Shown: piece by piece, positions 16,829-25,262 of the stretch
Numbering within the stretch: position 1 is the stretch's first letter
Layout of the letters: each line of letters begins with the position of its first letter
Assembly: GCF_036409475.1 (NCBI RefSeq)
Contig: NZ_JAYRCK010000013.1
Coordinates: 62,001-126,000, forward strand
Reading direction: 5' to 3'
Length of the DNA stretch: 64,000 nt
Source of the DNA: Scandinavium sp036409475
Lineage (GTDB): Bacteria > Pseudomonadota > Gammaproteobacteria > Enterobacterales > Enterobacteriaceae
Notes under the pieces: model-generated
Seen by the model: only the letters and a program-made list of their open reading frames with translations
Told to the model about the DNA's origin: nothing
Databases searched by the model: none
Translations under genes and position numbers: made by a program

Positions 16829-17299
16829 ATGCGAAGCTCGTCTAAGCAAGAAGAATTAGTCAAAGCGTTTAAAGCGCTGCTTAAAGAAGAAAAATTCAGT
16901 TCTCAGGGCGAAATCGTCCAGGCATTGCAGGAAGAAGGCTTTGATAATATCAATCAGTCTAAAGTCTCCCGCATGCTGACCAAGTTCGGTGCAGTCCGTA
17001 CCCGTAACGCCAAAATGGAGATGGTTTATTGTCTGCCTGCTGAACTGGGCGTCCCAACCACCTCCAGTCCGCTGAAGAACCTGGTGCTGGACATCGACTA
17101 TAACGATGCCGTAGTGGTTATCCACACAAGCCCAGGCGCTGCACAGTTGATTGCCCGTCTGCTGGACTCTTTGGGTAAAGCAGAAGGCATTTTGGGTAGC
17201 ATCGCTGGCGATGACACCATTTTCACCACACCCGCACGCGGCTTTACCGTAAAAGATCTGTACGAAGCCATTCTGGTGTTGTTCGAACAAGAACTTTAA
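16829..17299 (+). CDS. argR: Arginine repressor
   Basis: 156-residue regulator of arginine biosynthesis and, in E. coli, a cofactor for Xer recombination. It has an N-terminal winged helix (SQGEIVQALQEEGFDNINQSKVSRML) and a C-terminal hexamerisation/arginine-binding domain with GSIAGDDTIF, whose paired aspartates bind arginine. A GC-rich inverted repeat (CTCTCCGG/CCGGAGAG, 17307-17328) follows but lacks a clear T tract. Confidence 0.97.
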   Translation: MRSSSKQEELVKAFKALLKEEKFSSQGEIVQALQEEGFDNINQSKVSRMLTKFGAVRTRNAKMEMVYCLPAELGVPTTSSPLKNLVLDIDYNDAVVVIHTSPGAAQLIARLLDSLGKAEGILGSIAGDDTIFTTPARGFTVKDLYEAILVLFEQEL

Positions 17300-17673
17300 G
17301 CGTCCCCTCTCCGGTTAGCGCCGGAGAGTCTCCCTCCTTCCCAACGCACCGAAGCGCTACATAAAACTCCCTTTTTTTTAACATTAAGTGCGTTTCACTG
17401 CCTTAATGTATTCATCCAGTGAATCTCGTTAGCAAAATCGCACGAAATATCAAATCCATCTATCTCTATGATTTTCTTATTTTTAATAGGGTCACTTTTG
17501 CATTCCCTGGCATTTTTAATGCCTTTTAGTTATAAAAATGACGTTTTTTGACATTTAATTACATGGGCAATCATTAGCCTGGTATTAATTTTTTGAGTGA
17601 TTAGTGTATACTTGATTTTGTGATGAGGGTCACGAAACAAGACCCTGATAAAAAATTCGACGAGGTGAATATT
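17300..17673. other. AT-rich intergenic region upstream of yhcN
   Basis: About 370 bp without a gene, much more AT-rich than its surroundings. A TTGACA hexamer occurs near 17548, and TATACT lies near 17607, but no pair has good 16-18 bp spacing. The AT content suggests H-NS binding or a complex stress promoter for the downstream yhcN-type genes; this is inference only. Confidence 0.5.
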
Positions 17674-17937
17674 ATGAAAATCAAAACCACTGTAAGCGCA
17701 TTGACCCTCCTTTCTGTTCTCTCTTTCGGCGCTTTTGCAGCAGATTCTATCAACGCAGATCAGGCCGCTAATCGCCAGGCGATGGGGACTGTTTCTGTCG
17801 GTGCCGTTGGTTCTTCTCCGATGGACATGCATCAGATGCTGGATCAAAAAGCCCAGGAACAAGGTGCTTCTTCTTACCGCATCATCGAAGCACGCACCGG
17901 TAAAAGCTGGCACGCCACTGCAGAGCTGTACAAATAA
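17674..17937 (+). CDS. yhcN: YhcN/DUF1471 family periplasmic stress protein, first of a tandem pair
   Basis: 87-residue secreted protein with a signal peptide (MKIKTTVSALTLLSVLSFGAFA, cleavage before ADSI). The mature part is one DUF1471 domain, with conserved PMDMHQMLDQKA, SYRIIEARTG and the C-terminal WHATAELYK. E. coli YhcN responds to acid and peroxide stress; related BhsA/McbA proteins affect biofilm. The start at 17674 follows GACGAGG and gives the correct signal peptide. A paralogue follows 105 nt downstream. Confidence 0.93.
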   Translation: MKIKTTVSALTLLSVLSFGAFAADSINADQAANRQAMGTVSVGAVGSSPMDMHQMLDQKAQEQGASSYRIIEARTGKSWHATAELYK

Positions 17938-18042
17938 GTTTTCTTTATAGTCAGAAGCAAAATACGAATGTAAACCCGCGGCACCAGGCATAAAAAAAGC
18001 TGTTCAAACCTTCTCGCCGCGTATCAATGAATTGAGGTAAAG

Positions 18043-18312
18043 ATGATGAAAAACGCAATGATTATCGCATCCCTGGGTCTGGCATCTGTTCTTTCTTTCA
18101 GCGCCGGTGCTGCTGTTCATCAGGTTAGCGCAGAGCAGGCACAAAACCTGCAATCCATGGGTACCGTCTCTGTTTCTCAGGTGGGTAGCGCGCCAATGGA
18201 CATGCGTCATGAACTGGCTGCCAAAGCTGAAAAAGAAGGGGCTTCTTCCTACCGCATTATCGAAGCGCGTTCAGGCGATACCTGGCACGCTACAGCTGAG
18301 CTGTACAAATAA
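18043..18312 (+). CDS. YhcN/DUF1471 family periplasmic protein, second of the tandem pair
   Basis: 89-residue paralogue of the preceding gene. It has a signal peptide (MMKNAMIIASLGLASVLSFSAGAA) and a DUF1471 domain with PMDMRHELAAKA, SYRIIEARSGD and WHATAELYK. The two mature proteins share long blocks, while their signal peptides differ, which suggests an old tandem duplication. The GAGG ribosome site fits either ATG 18043 or ATG 18046. E. coli K-12 has one such gene here. A strong terminator follows. Confidence 0.9.
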   Translation: MMKNAMIIASLGLASVLSFSAGAAVHQVSAEQAQNLQSMGTVSVSQVGSAPMDMRHELAAKAEKEGASSYRIIEARSGDTWHATAELYK

Positions 18313-18337
18313 ACCCTCGTCGTCTTACTGACGACTT

Positions 18338-18362
18338 GCCCCCGCCTGTCGGGGGCTTTTTT
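18338..18362 (+). terminator. Terminator after the yhcN pair
   Basis: 7-bp GC-rich stem GCCCCCG/CGGGGGC (18338-18344, 18350-18356) followed by a T run. It touches the 3' end of the convergent yhcO gene. Confidence 0.9.
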
Positions 18363-18636
18363 ATTTATGCCGTACGTTAAAACGCAGCATCCCTTCCAGT
18401 TCTTCTTCCGCTTCATCAAACAGCAATATGAGCGCGCCGTAGCGTCGGTGCTGTGCCTCGTCAAGATGGATAAACTCGATCTCCAGCGGCAGCGGTAACT
18501 GGCTGTTGGTCACAGCTTCCCAGAGAGAATCAAGATCCCGAATCTGCACCCCGGCAAGGGAAAACGTGCGGGTAAACTCACGGTAAAAATCGTTTTGATT
18601 GCCGATATGGTTGAAATCAAAGGTATAGCTTTTCAT
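18361..18636 (-). CDS. yhcO: Barstar-family protein YhcO
   Basis: 91-residue protein of the barstar (RNase inhibitor) family, matching E. coli YhcO through DLDSLWEAVTNSQLPLPLEIEF and GALILLFDEAEEELEG. No cognate barnase-type RNase gene lies nearby. It is convergent with the yhcN pair, and its stop lies in the T tract of their terminator. Its target is unknown. Confidence 0.9.
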   Translation of the reverse strand: MKSYTFDFNHIGNQNDFYREFTRTFSLAGVQIRDLDSLWEAVTNSQLPLPLEIEFIHLDEAQHRRYGALILLFDEAEEELEGMLRFNVRHK

Positions 18637-18688
18637 GCATGCCCCGCCTCACCCCAGACGGGCGGCACAGGCCGCCCTTTGTATTCGC

Positions 18689-20143
18689 TTATAATCCCCC
18701 AAGATGCAGGGTTTTGACTTCCAAAAACTCATCCAGCCCTAACACCGATCCCTCACGGCCAAGCCCGGATTCCTTCACGCCACCAAAAGGCCCCAGCTCT
18801 GTGGATACGGCACACTCATTAACCCCGATCATGCCGCTTTCCAGCGCCTGTGAGACCCGGAAGACCCGCTGTAAATTCTGAGTATAGAAATAAGCGGCGA
18901 GGCCAAACGGCGTATTATTCGCACGCTGAATAACCTCTTCCTCACTGGTGAAACGGAAGCAGGCTGCGACCGGGCCAAACGTTTCTTCCTGAGCTAACTG
19001 CATGTTATCGCTGCAATCGCCCAAAACGGTTGGTTGCCAGAAATTGCCGCCCAACGCATGGGCTTTGCCCCCGGCGAGCACGCTTGCCCCTTTGGCAACG
19101 GCATCTTCAACGTGTTCACGCACTTTCTTGACGGCAGCGGGTTCGATTAACGGGCCAACCACAACGCCCTCTTCCGCTCCGTTCCCCACTTTCAGGCCAT
19201 TCACGGCGTCTGCCAGCTTGCGGGTAAATTCGTCGTAGACCTTTTCCTGAATATAGAAGCGGTTAACGCTGACGCACACCTGTCCGGCATTTCGGAACTT
19301 GTTGGCAATCGCGCCTTTCACTGCAGCATCAATGTCCGCATCGTCAAAGACGATGTAAGGCGCATTGCCGCCCAGCTCCATCGACACTTTCTTCATTGTC
19401 TCTGCCGCGTTTCGCACCAGCGTTTTGCCCACAGCCGTCGAACCGGTGAAAGAAATCTTGCGCACTTCGTGACTGGCCATGATGGCATCACTGATCTCAG
19501 AGGTGTTACCCGCCACGGCATTCAGCACACCGTCAGGAACACCTGCTTTTTTGGCTAACTGCAGGAGAGCAAAGGCACTAAGCGGCGTATTGTTGGCAGG
19601 CTTGATAACCCCGGTACACCCCGCAGCTAACGCCGGGCCCAGTTTGCGAGTTAGCATTGCCATCGGGAAATTCCACGGCGTGATGGCCGCGACGACACCC
19701 ACAGGTTCGCGAGTCGCCAGAATTCGGGAACCGGGTTTGACAGGCGGAATGATTTCGCCATTTGCACGTTTGCCTTGCTCGGCAAACCACTGAATAAAGC
19801 TTGCGGCGTATTCTACTTCGCCTTCCGCTTCTTTTATCGGCTTGCCCTGCTCGGTGGTCATCAATCTGCCCAGCCAGGCTTTGTTCTCGATGATTAAGTG
19901 ATACCAGCGATAGAGTATTTCAGAGCGCTCTTTCGCCGTTTTCGCTCGCCAGAGTGGGAAAGCTTTGCTTGCTGCAGCAATCGCGGCTTCGGTTTCTTTC
20001 TTACCTGCTTTCGCTACTTGGGCTATCACTTCTCCTGTTGCCGGGTTGACGACGTCGAATGTCGTCTCAAGAGGTTTCCATACGCCATCAACAAAAAAAC
20101 CCGTTTGAAAAAGTTCGTTATCCTGGAGTGCCTGCGTTGTCAT
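18689..20143 (-). CDS. NAD(P)-dependent aldehyde dehydrogenase, succinate-semialdehyde type
   Basis: 484-residue ALDH-superfamily enzyme most like GabD-type succinate-semialdehyde dehydrogenases. Visible motifs are ITPWNFPMAMLTRKLGPALAAG, the cofactor loop FTGSTAVGK, the general-base glutamate in MELGGNAP, the catalytic cysteine in FRNAGQVCVSVNRF and EETFGPV. It has a strong GGAGG ribosome site. In E. coli K-12 yhcO and aaeB are direct neighbours, so this gene is an addition to the locus. It is a single gene bounded by the aaeB terminator upstream. Exact substrate cannot be read from the sequence. Confidence 0.88.
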   Translation of the reverse strand: MTTQALQDNELFQTGFFVDGVWKPLETTFDVVNPATGEVIAQVAKAGKKETEAAIAAASKAFPLWRAKTAKERSEILYRWYHLIIENKAWLGRLMTTEQGKPIKEAEGEVEYAASFIQWFAEQGKRANGEIIPPVKPGSRILATREPVGVVAAITPWNFPMAMLTRKLGPALAAGCTGVIKPANNTPLSAFALLQLAKKAGVPDGVLNAVAGNTSEISDAIMASHEVRKISFTGSTAVGKTLVRNAAETMKKVSMELGGNAPYIVFDDADIDAAVKGAIANKFRNAGQVCVSVNRFYIQEKVYDEFTRKLADAVNGLKVGNGAEEGVVVGPLIEPAAVKKVREHVEDAVAKGASVLAGGKAHALGGNFWQPTVLGDCSDNMQLAQEETFGPVAACFRFTSEEEVIQRANNTPFGLAAYFYTQNLQRVFRVSQALESGMIGVNECAVSTELGPFGGVKESGLGREGSVLGLDEFLEVKTLHLGGL

Positions 20144-20190
20144 GATTCCTCCGACCGTGGTGTCCTGTGATAACAGTTAAGTATAGCCAT

Positions 20191-20217
20191 AAAAAAACCG
20201 ACGCTTTTGGCGTCGGT
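20191..20217 (-). terminator. Terminator of aaeXAB
   Basis: 8-bp stem ACCGACGC/GCGTCGGT (20197-20204, 20210-20217). The plus-strand A run at 20191-20197 supplies the T tract on the minus strand. It separates aaeB from the aldehyde dehydrogenase. Confidence 0.88.
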
Positions 20218-20235
20218 CAGATTGCAGATCGAAGC

Positions 20236-20310
20236 TTTGCCCGGCGGCACTTCGTTTGCGCGGGCCTACAAGGGCTATTCGGTAGGCCTGGTAAGCAAAG
20301 CGACCGGGCG
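20236..20310. repeat. REP/BIME-like inverted pair after aaeB
   Basis: Inverted REP-type units GCCCGGCGGC...GCGGGCCTACA and GTAGGCCTGG...CGACCGGGC face each other immediately after the aaeB stop codon. Somewhat degenerate compared with the pair in the nan operon. Confidence 0.8.
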
Positions 20311-22278
20311 TTAATTCACCGTCAATGCATGCTGATATTTTCGCAGCATCCCGGTGAGTCTTTTCACCGGCTCCGTGACCTGTAGCGGCGCTTCCCAGAC
20401 CTCCAGCTTCTGCTGGTAGATATCCAGCTCCTCCAGCAGTCGCCCGAAATACCGGCTGCGTTTGTCATCACTGCTGGCCGAAATAACTTTATCCGCAGTC
20501 CGTCGTAGCTGACGGTGGAACGCCGATAAATCATCGTTCACCGGGACGGGCGCATCGCGCAGACGTTGATGAGCGATGATCAGGTTCAGCGCCAGACGAT
20601 ACTTCGCCAGATCCCCAGGGAATTTGTTCAACAGCATAAACAGCTGCTGATACAGCGCGGGCAGATGGTTTTCCTTACGTCTTGCTTTGTTGGTGGTCAG
20701 CGACGAAATGGCGGCGGACACAAACTGATTCAGCAGTACCCGGCCCGTGCGGGCCTGAGAGTTATCGCGCACCAGCAGGATCACCATCAGGGCAAGGAAA
20801 CAGCCCACCAGTTGACCGAGCGCGCTGTCGAGGAACTGGCTGAAGTGGAACGTCATCGGGTTGTCTAACACCAGAATATTGATGGTACTGGCCAGTGCAC
20901 CGAGCGATCCCAGCCGGCGTTTCTGTACTTCAATCCCAATGAAGAACGCCAATACTGCAAGGCTGATACACAACAGCAGCATGCTTTGCTGAGTTGAGGG
21001 AATGATCACCAGGAAATAGAGCGCGCCCAGCGGCAGTGCGGCAATGGTGCCAAGCAGGAAATCTATCGCCACCATTCGCGGGTTCGGCAAGCGCATCGCC
21101 AGTGCAGTCACAACCGCAATCATCACCATCGCGCCACTGCCTGACGTCCAGCCGGTCCACAGCCAGAAGAGCGTCCCCAGCGCACAGGAAAGCGTGGTAC
21201 GCCAGAAGTTAACCATCGCATGGTGACGTTCGGCGGATTCAACTTTCACCACCGCTTCGCCCTGCAAAATTTCTTCTTCACGCGCGTTCACTCGGGCATT
21301 GCCCACAACCCCACGCTTCAGTAACTGATAGCGAGTCGCCGCACCAATCCAGGTATAAAGCGTAATGGGCGTGTCATGCTGACCCGTCCAGGCGAGTATG
21401 CGGCGCATCCGTTTGAGCTGCTTGTGAACATCCTGCACGTTTTCCACCGGCACTTCGAACATCTCCCGCCATTCCTCGGTAATAAACTCCGGGCGGGTGT
21501 TCTGGATCAGGTAGGTTTCACACGCCTGAGTGATCAGCGTTAACGACAGAGTATTCAGAGCTTTAAGACGGCGATTGGCACGCGCCCAACGGGAAGATTC
21601 CATATGCAGGTTGCTGCGCATGCCTTCCAGCGCCTGAGTTCTGCGCACCAGAGCGGCCCATGCGGCATCCACTTCTTCACTGTCACCATGGCGGATGCAC
21701 AGTTGCATGAGCTGATATTGCGCCACCAGCAGCGCATCCAACTCACGGTCAATTTCCTGCTTAATGGAACGCGGGGAAAACAGCAGATCGGCGACGATCG
21801 CACAGACAATCCCGATGACTATCTCGCTACAGCGCTCAACGGCAAACTGTGGGGAAAGCAAAGGTTGATTCTGAATGGTGATCACGATGATCAACGCCGT
21901 GTAGCCTGCGAGGCCCCAGGCGTAGGAGTTTTCAACTTTAACGAGAGAGGAAACCCAGGTACAGAATCCGGCCCACAGACAGCACACCATTACCATCAGC
22001 AGCGGAGCGCGAATCATCAGGATGATGATGGTTAATGCCGCGATACAGCCGATAAACGTTCCGCAGATACGCAGCATGCCACGGTAGCGAATCGCACCAG
22101 AATACGGTTCCCCCCCTGCGGCGAACGCTGGGCCCGCCGCGACAATTGCCGCGGTCAGAACGGCCCAGCGTGGGGTTTCAAGCTCGAAGTGAAAACCAAC
22201 AAACAGCGCCAGTACAATCGCGCAGGCCAGTTTGACCGCAAAGCGAATGTGCTGGTTGGCAATGGAGAAAATGCCCAT
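20311..22278 (-). CDS. aaeB: p-Hydroxybenzoic acid efflux pump subunit AaeB
   Basis: 655-residue inner-membrane protein of the FUSC/PET family. It has two blocks of about five membrane helices (starting near residues 12 and 365), each followed by a cytoplasmic region. With AaeA it exports aromatic carboxylic acids such as 4-hydroxybenzoate. It lies 5 nt downstream of aaeA in the aaeXAB operon. Length equals the E. coli protein. Confidence 0.95.
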   Translation of the reverse strand: MGIFSIANQHIRFAVKLACAIVLALFVGFHFELETPRWAVLTAAIVAAGPAFAAGGEPYSGAIRYRGMLRICGTFIGCIAALTIIILMIRAPLLMVMVCCLWAGFCTWVSSLVKVENSYAWGLAGYTALIIVITIQNQPLLSPQFAVERCSEIVIGIVCAIVADLLFSPRSIKQEIDRELDALLVAQYQLMQLCIRHGDSEEVDAAWAALVRRTQALEGMRSNLHMESSRWARANRRLKALNTLSLTLITQACETYLIQNTRPEFITEEWREMFEVPVENVQDVHKQLKRMRRILAWTGQHDTPITLYTWIGAATRYQLLKRGVVGNARVNAREEEILQGEAVVKVESAERHHAMVNFWRTTLSCALGTLFWLWTGWTSGSGAMVMIAVVTALAMRLPNPRMVAIDFLLGTIAALPLGALYFLVIIPSTQQSMLLLCISLAVLAFFIGIEVQKRRLGSLGALASTINILVLDNPMTFHFSQFLDSALGQLVGCFLALMVILLVRDNSQARTGRVLLNQFVSAAISSLTTNKARRKENHLPALYQQLFMLLNKFPGDLAKYRLALNLIIAHQRLRDAPVPVNDDLSAFHRQLRRTADKVISASSDDKRSRYFGRLLEELDIYQQKLEVWEAPLQVTEPVKRLTGMLRKYQHALTVN

Positions 22279-22283
22279 AACGA

Positions 22284-23216
22284 TTAACCGAACTCACGCA
22301 GACGCATACCGAGCTTCTGGAAGAAAGACATCTGGCTCGTGTCTCTGTCTTTCGCGCCGGTGATGATCACTGTGGCGGTCGTCCCTGCAGGCCACAAATT
22401 CCCCTGCTGTTCATCGAGATGAATACGGACCGGCACACGTTGCGCCAGACGCACCCATTCCAGGTTGGAGTCAATGGTCGCCATGCCTTTGGCATCGCTA
22501 CTGCTGCTGGCGTTGGTTACCCCAGCGGCCACGCTGTCCACGGTGCCTTTGATGACTTTGGTGCTGCCAAGCGGGGTGATTTCGGCGCGATAACCCGGGC
22601 GAACCCCTTCGAGTTTGGTTTCCTCCATGTACGCCATCACATAGAAGCTGCCCTTCTGCACTAACGCTACGGCAGTGGAACCGCGGGTGATGAACTCACC
22701 GGTGTAAACGTTGAGGTTAGTCACCCAACCGTCGGCAGGCGCGCGAATGACTGTACGTTCTAGATCAAGACGTGCCAGCTCGCGTGTCGCCTGAGCTTTC
22801 GCCAACTGGTGCTCAACGGTCTGCAAAATGTTGTTGGCCTGGTCTATCTCTTCACGAGACATCGCCATGGTCCCCAACTGGTTACGACGGCCCGCTTCTC
22901 GACGTTTTTCAGCAGCCAACGCCTGATAATAGGCGACATCAGCGTCCGCTTCTTCGAGCGCTTTCTGGTAGCGCGGCTGGTCGATAGTGAACAACACCTG
23001 GTTTTTCTTAACCAGTTGGTTATCCTTGACGCTCACTTCAGTGATTAGCCCGGCGACATCCGGCGCGATTGCCACCACGTCCGCACTGAAACGGGCGTCT
23101 CGCGTCCACGGCGATTCGGTGTAATAGACCCAGGCGTGGAAAATAGCGATGAAGGCCAACACTACCATCATCAGCGTGATGGCCGTACGGGTAATTTTTC
23201 TTGTTAGTGTTTTCAC
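22284..23216 (-). CDS. aaeA: p-Hydroxybenzoic acid efflux membrane fusion protein AaeA
   Basis: 310-residue HlyD-type periplasmic adaptor with one N-terminal membrane anchor (TAITLMMVVLAFIAIFHAWVYY), a biotinyl-lipoyl-like domain, an alpha-hairpin and a beta-barrel. It links AaeB to the outer membrane. Middle gene of aaeXAB, 7 nt after aaeX. Confidence 0.95.
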   Translation of the reverse strand: MKTLTRKITRTAITLMMVVLAFIAIFHAWVYYTESPWTRDARFSADVVAIAPDVAGLITEVSVKDNQLVKKNQVLFTIDQPRYQKALEEADADVAYYQALAAEKRREAGRRNQLGTMAMSREEIDQANNILQTVEHQLAKAQATRELARLDLERTVIRAPADGWVTNLNVYTGEFITRGSTAVALVQKGSFYVMAYMEETKLEGVRPGYRAEITPLGSTKVIKGTVDSVAAGVTNASSSSDAKGMATIDSNLEWVRLAQRVPVRIHLDEQQGNLWPAGTTATVIITGAKDRDTSQMSFFQKLGMRLREFG

Positions 23217-23223
23217 AGCGACC

Positions 23224-23427
23224 TCAGACGAACAAGCGCGATATCAGATAGAACAAACAGCAGTACAGCGCAGTATTAAAAAGCGCAGGATGCCAGACAA
23301 AATCATAGATCCCGGTAGGGGCAAGCACCCGGCGAAGCAGCCAAAAAATGGCTAACGACAATAGCAACTCGAAGAAGATCGGCGGAAACGAGAGACCGAA
23401 AATCACGATGACGGGAAACAGACTCAT
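23224..23427 (-). CDS. aaeX: Small membrane protein AaeX
   Basis: 67-residue protein with two hydrophobic segments (PVIVIFGLSFPPIFFELLLSLAIFWLL and the C-terminal half). First gene of the aae efflux operon. Its function is not established even in E. coli. It is divergent from aaeR across a 131-bp promoter region. Confidence 0.92.
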   Translation of the reverse strand: MSLFPVIVIFGLSFPPIFFELLLSLAIFWLLRRVLAPTGIYDFVWHPALFNTALYCCLFYLISRLFV

Positions 23428-23558
23428 GTTGACCTTGATGTAGAGAGTGCAGGTGAGAGTAGTGAAGCTTTAATTATTCAACTGACAGTATATTAACGTA
23501 ACTGTTATAACGTGATCTATATTATGTGATCTAAATCACTTTTAAGTCAGAGTGAACA

Positions 23559-24485
23559 ATGGAACGACTAAAACGCATGTCGGTTTTCGCCAAAGTGGTG
23601 GAACGGGGCTCTTTTACCGCGGCTGCAAGACAGCTGGAAATGAGCGTTAGCTCGATAAGCCAGACCGTTTCCAGGCTGGAAGATGAGCTACAAGTTAAGC
23701 TGCTGAACCGCAGCACGCGCAGCATCGGGCTGACAGAAGCCGGTAAGATTTATTATCAGGGCTGTCGTCGAATGCTGCACGAAGTTCAGGATGTTCACGA
23801 GCAGCTTTATGCCTTTAACAACACACCGATTGGCACGCTGCGGGTTGGCTGTTCTTCAACCATGGCACAAAATGTGCTCGCAAAGATTACTGCAGAAATG
23901 CTGAAAGAGTACCCTGAATTGTCCGTCAATCTGGTCACCGGCATCCCTGCGCCTGACTTAATTGCTGACGGTCTGGATCTGGTGATTCGCGTCGGCGCAC
24001 TTCAGGACTCCGGATTGTTTTCACGCCGCCTGGGCTCAATGCCCATGGTGCTTTGCGCGGCAAAAAGTTATCTGCAACAGGCCGGCACACCGGAAAAACC
24101 TGCCGATCTCGCCAGCCATTCCTGGCTGGAATACAGCATCCGTCCGCACAATGAGTTTGAGCTTATTGCGCCGGAGGGCCTTTCCACGAAGCTTATCCCT
24201 CAGGGCCGCTTTGTGACCAACGATCCGATGACGCTCAACCGCTGGCTGACCGCCGGAGCCGGGATCGCCTTTGTGCCGCTGATGTGGGTGATCAACGAGA
24301 TCAATCGTGGCGAGCTGGAGATCTTGCTGCCGCGTTATCAGTCTGACCCACGCCCGGTTTATGCGGTCTACACCGAGAAAGATAAGCTGCCGCTTAAAGT
24401 TCAGGTCTGTATCAACTATCTGACGGACTATTTCGTCGATGTCGCGAAACAGTTCCAGGGCATCAGCGGCCGGGGAAAATCTTAG
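23559..24485 (+). CDS. aaeR: LysR-type activator of the aae operon
   Basis: 308-residue LysR-family regulator with an N-terminal winged helix (FTAAARQLEMSVSSISQTVSRLEDEL) and a C-terminal substrate-binding domain. It is divergent from aaeX, the standard LysR arrangement, and in E. coli AaeR activates aaeXAB in response to hydroxybenzoates. Its stop codon overlaps the stop codon of the next, convergent gene. Confidence 0.94.
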   Translation: MERLKRMSVFAKVVERGSFTAAARQLEMSVSSISQTVSRLEDELQVKLLNRSTRSIGLTEAGKIYYQGCRRMLHEVQDVHEQLYAFNNTPIGTLRVGCSSTMAQNVLAKITAEMLKEYPELSVNLVTGIPAPDLIADGLDLVIRVGALQDSGLFSRRLGSMPMVLCAAKSYLQQAGTPEKPADLASHSWLEYSIRPHNEFELIAPEGLSTKLIPQGRFVTNDPMTLNRWLTAGAGIAFVPLMWVINEINRGELEILLPRYQSDPRPVYAVYTEKDKLPLKVQVCINYLTDYFVDVAKQFQGISGRGKS

Positions 24486-25201
24486 GGCACCTGTTCCGGC
24501 TCTGCATCTGAAATCAGGTGCGTCACTTCACTGAGCGCGCCAATGCGCTCTTCGCTTGAGCGGTTAAATTTGCTCTTGTCCATCAGCAGCAAAGATTGCG
24601 ACGCCCGCTTGAGAAGCAGTGATTTATAGCTGGCGTTATGCGCACTGGAATCCCACATCACCCCGCTACGATCAACGCCTTCACAGGAAAAGATAAACAG
24701 ATCGATATCCAGCGCTTTGAGCTGCGGCACGAGCGCCGGGATCACGTAGTAGCCATATTCGCGCTGGAGCTGCCCACCGGAGCTGATAAGCCTGATATGC
24801 TCGCGTTTCCCCAGTTCCATGCACACTAAATGGCTGTTGGTGAAAACGGTCAGGTTGATATCCGGAAGCTGACGGGCCAGAAACCAACAGGTGGAGCTGG
24901 CATCCAGCGCAATCGTCATCCCTTCGTCAATCCAGGCCAAAGCATGCCGGGCGATGTCCGATTTGTGGGCGTAATGGCTTTTGAGACGCGTGTGGAACGG
25001 GGATTCATTTCCCTGATTATTACGCCGAATGATGCGTGCACGCCCGTGGCTGCGCTGGATTTTTCCCTGCTGTTGCAGCTCGCTCAAATCACGGCGTACC
25101 GTTTCTTTACTGACGCTGAGGGCAACCGCCAGTTCATCCGTAGTGAGCGTCTGGGTTTGTTCGAGAAGGGTGATAATTTGCTGATGGCGAATGACCTTCA
25201 T
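24482..25201 (-). CDS. DeoR/GlpR-family regulator, FucR-like
   Basis: 239-residue DeoR-family regulator. The N-terminal helix-turn-helix is TTDELAVALSVSKETVRRDLSELQQQGKIQRSHG, followed by a sugar-phosphate-isomerase-like effector domain (IALDASSTCWFLARQLPD, FTNSHLVCMELGKRE, FIFSCEGVD, LLLMDKSKFNRS). These blocks closely resemble FucR, the activator of L-fucose genes. No fuc genes lie nearby. E. coli K-12 has nothing between aaeR and tldD. It overlaps the aaeR stop codon tail to tail. It may be a relocated FucR or a paralogue with another ligand. Confidence 0.85.
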   Translation of the reverse strand: MKVIRHQQIITLLEQTQTLTTDELAVALSVSKETVRRDLSELQQQGKIQRSHGRARIIRRNNQGNESPFHTRLKSHYAHKSDIARHALAWIDEGMTIALDASSTCWFLARQLPDINLTVFTNSHLVCMELGKREHIRLISSGGQLQREYGYYVIPALVPQLKALDIDLFIFSCEGVDRSGVMWDSSAHNASYKSLLLKRASQSLLLMDKSKFNRSSEERIGALSEVTHLISDAEPEQVP

Positions 25202-25221
25202 CTTCGGTCTCCGTCAAAAAA

Positions 25222-25253
25222 GGCCAGCGGGCCTGCAAGTCAGTGCAGGCCCG
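25222..25253 (-). terminator. Terminator of tldD
   Basis: 10-bp stem CGGGCCTGCA/TGCAGGCCCG (25228-25237, 25244-25253). The minus strand continues through CTGGCC into a T run. It lies 10 nt beyond the tldD stop, ahead of the FucR-like gene. Confidence 0.8.
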
Positions 25254-25262
25254 TATGGAATG

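Noticed and set aside
18361..18636. yhcO as the antitoxin of a barnase-type toxin-antitoxin pair
   Set aside because: It has the barstar fold, but no RNase gene lies beside it; the neighbours are the convergent yhcN pair and the aldehyde dehydrogenase.
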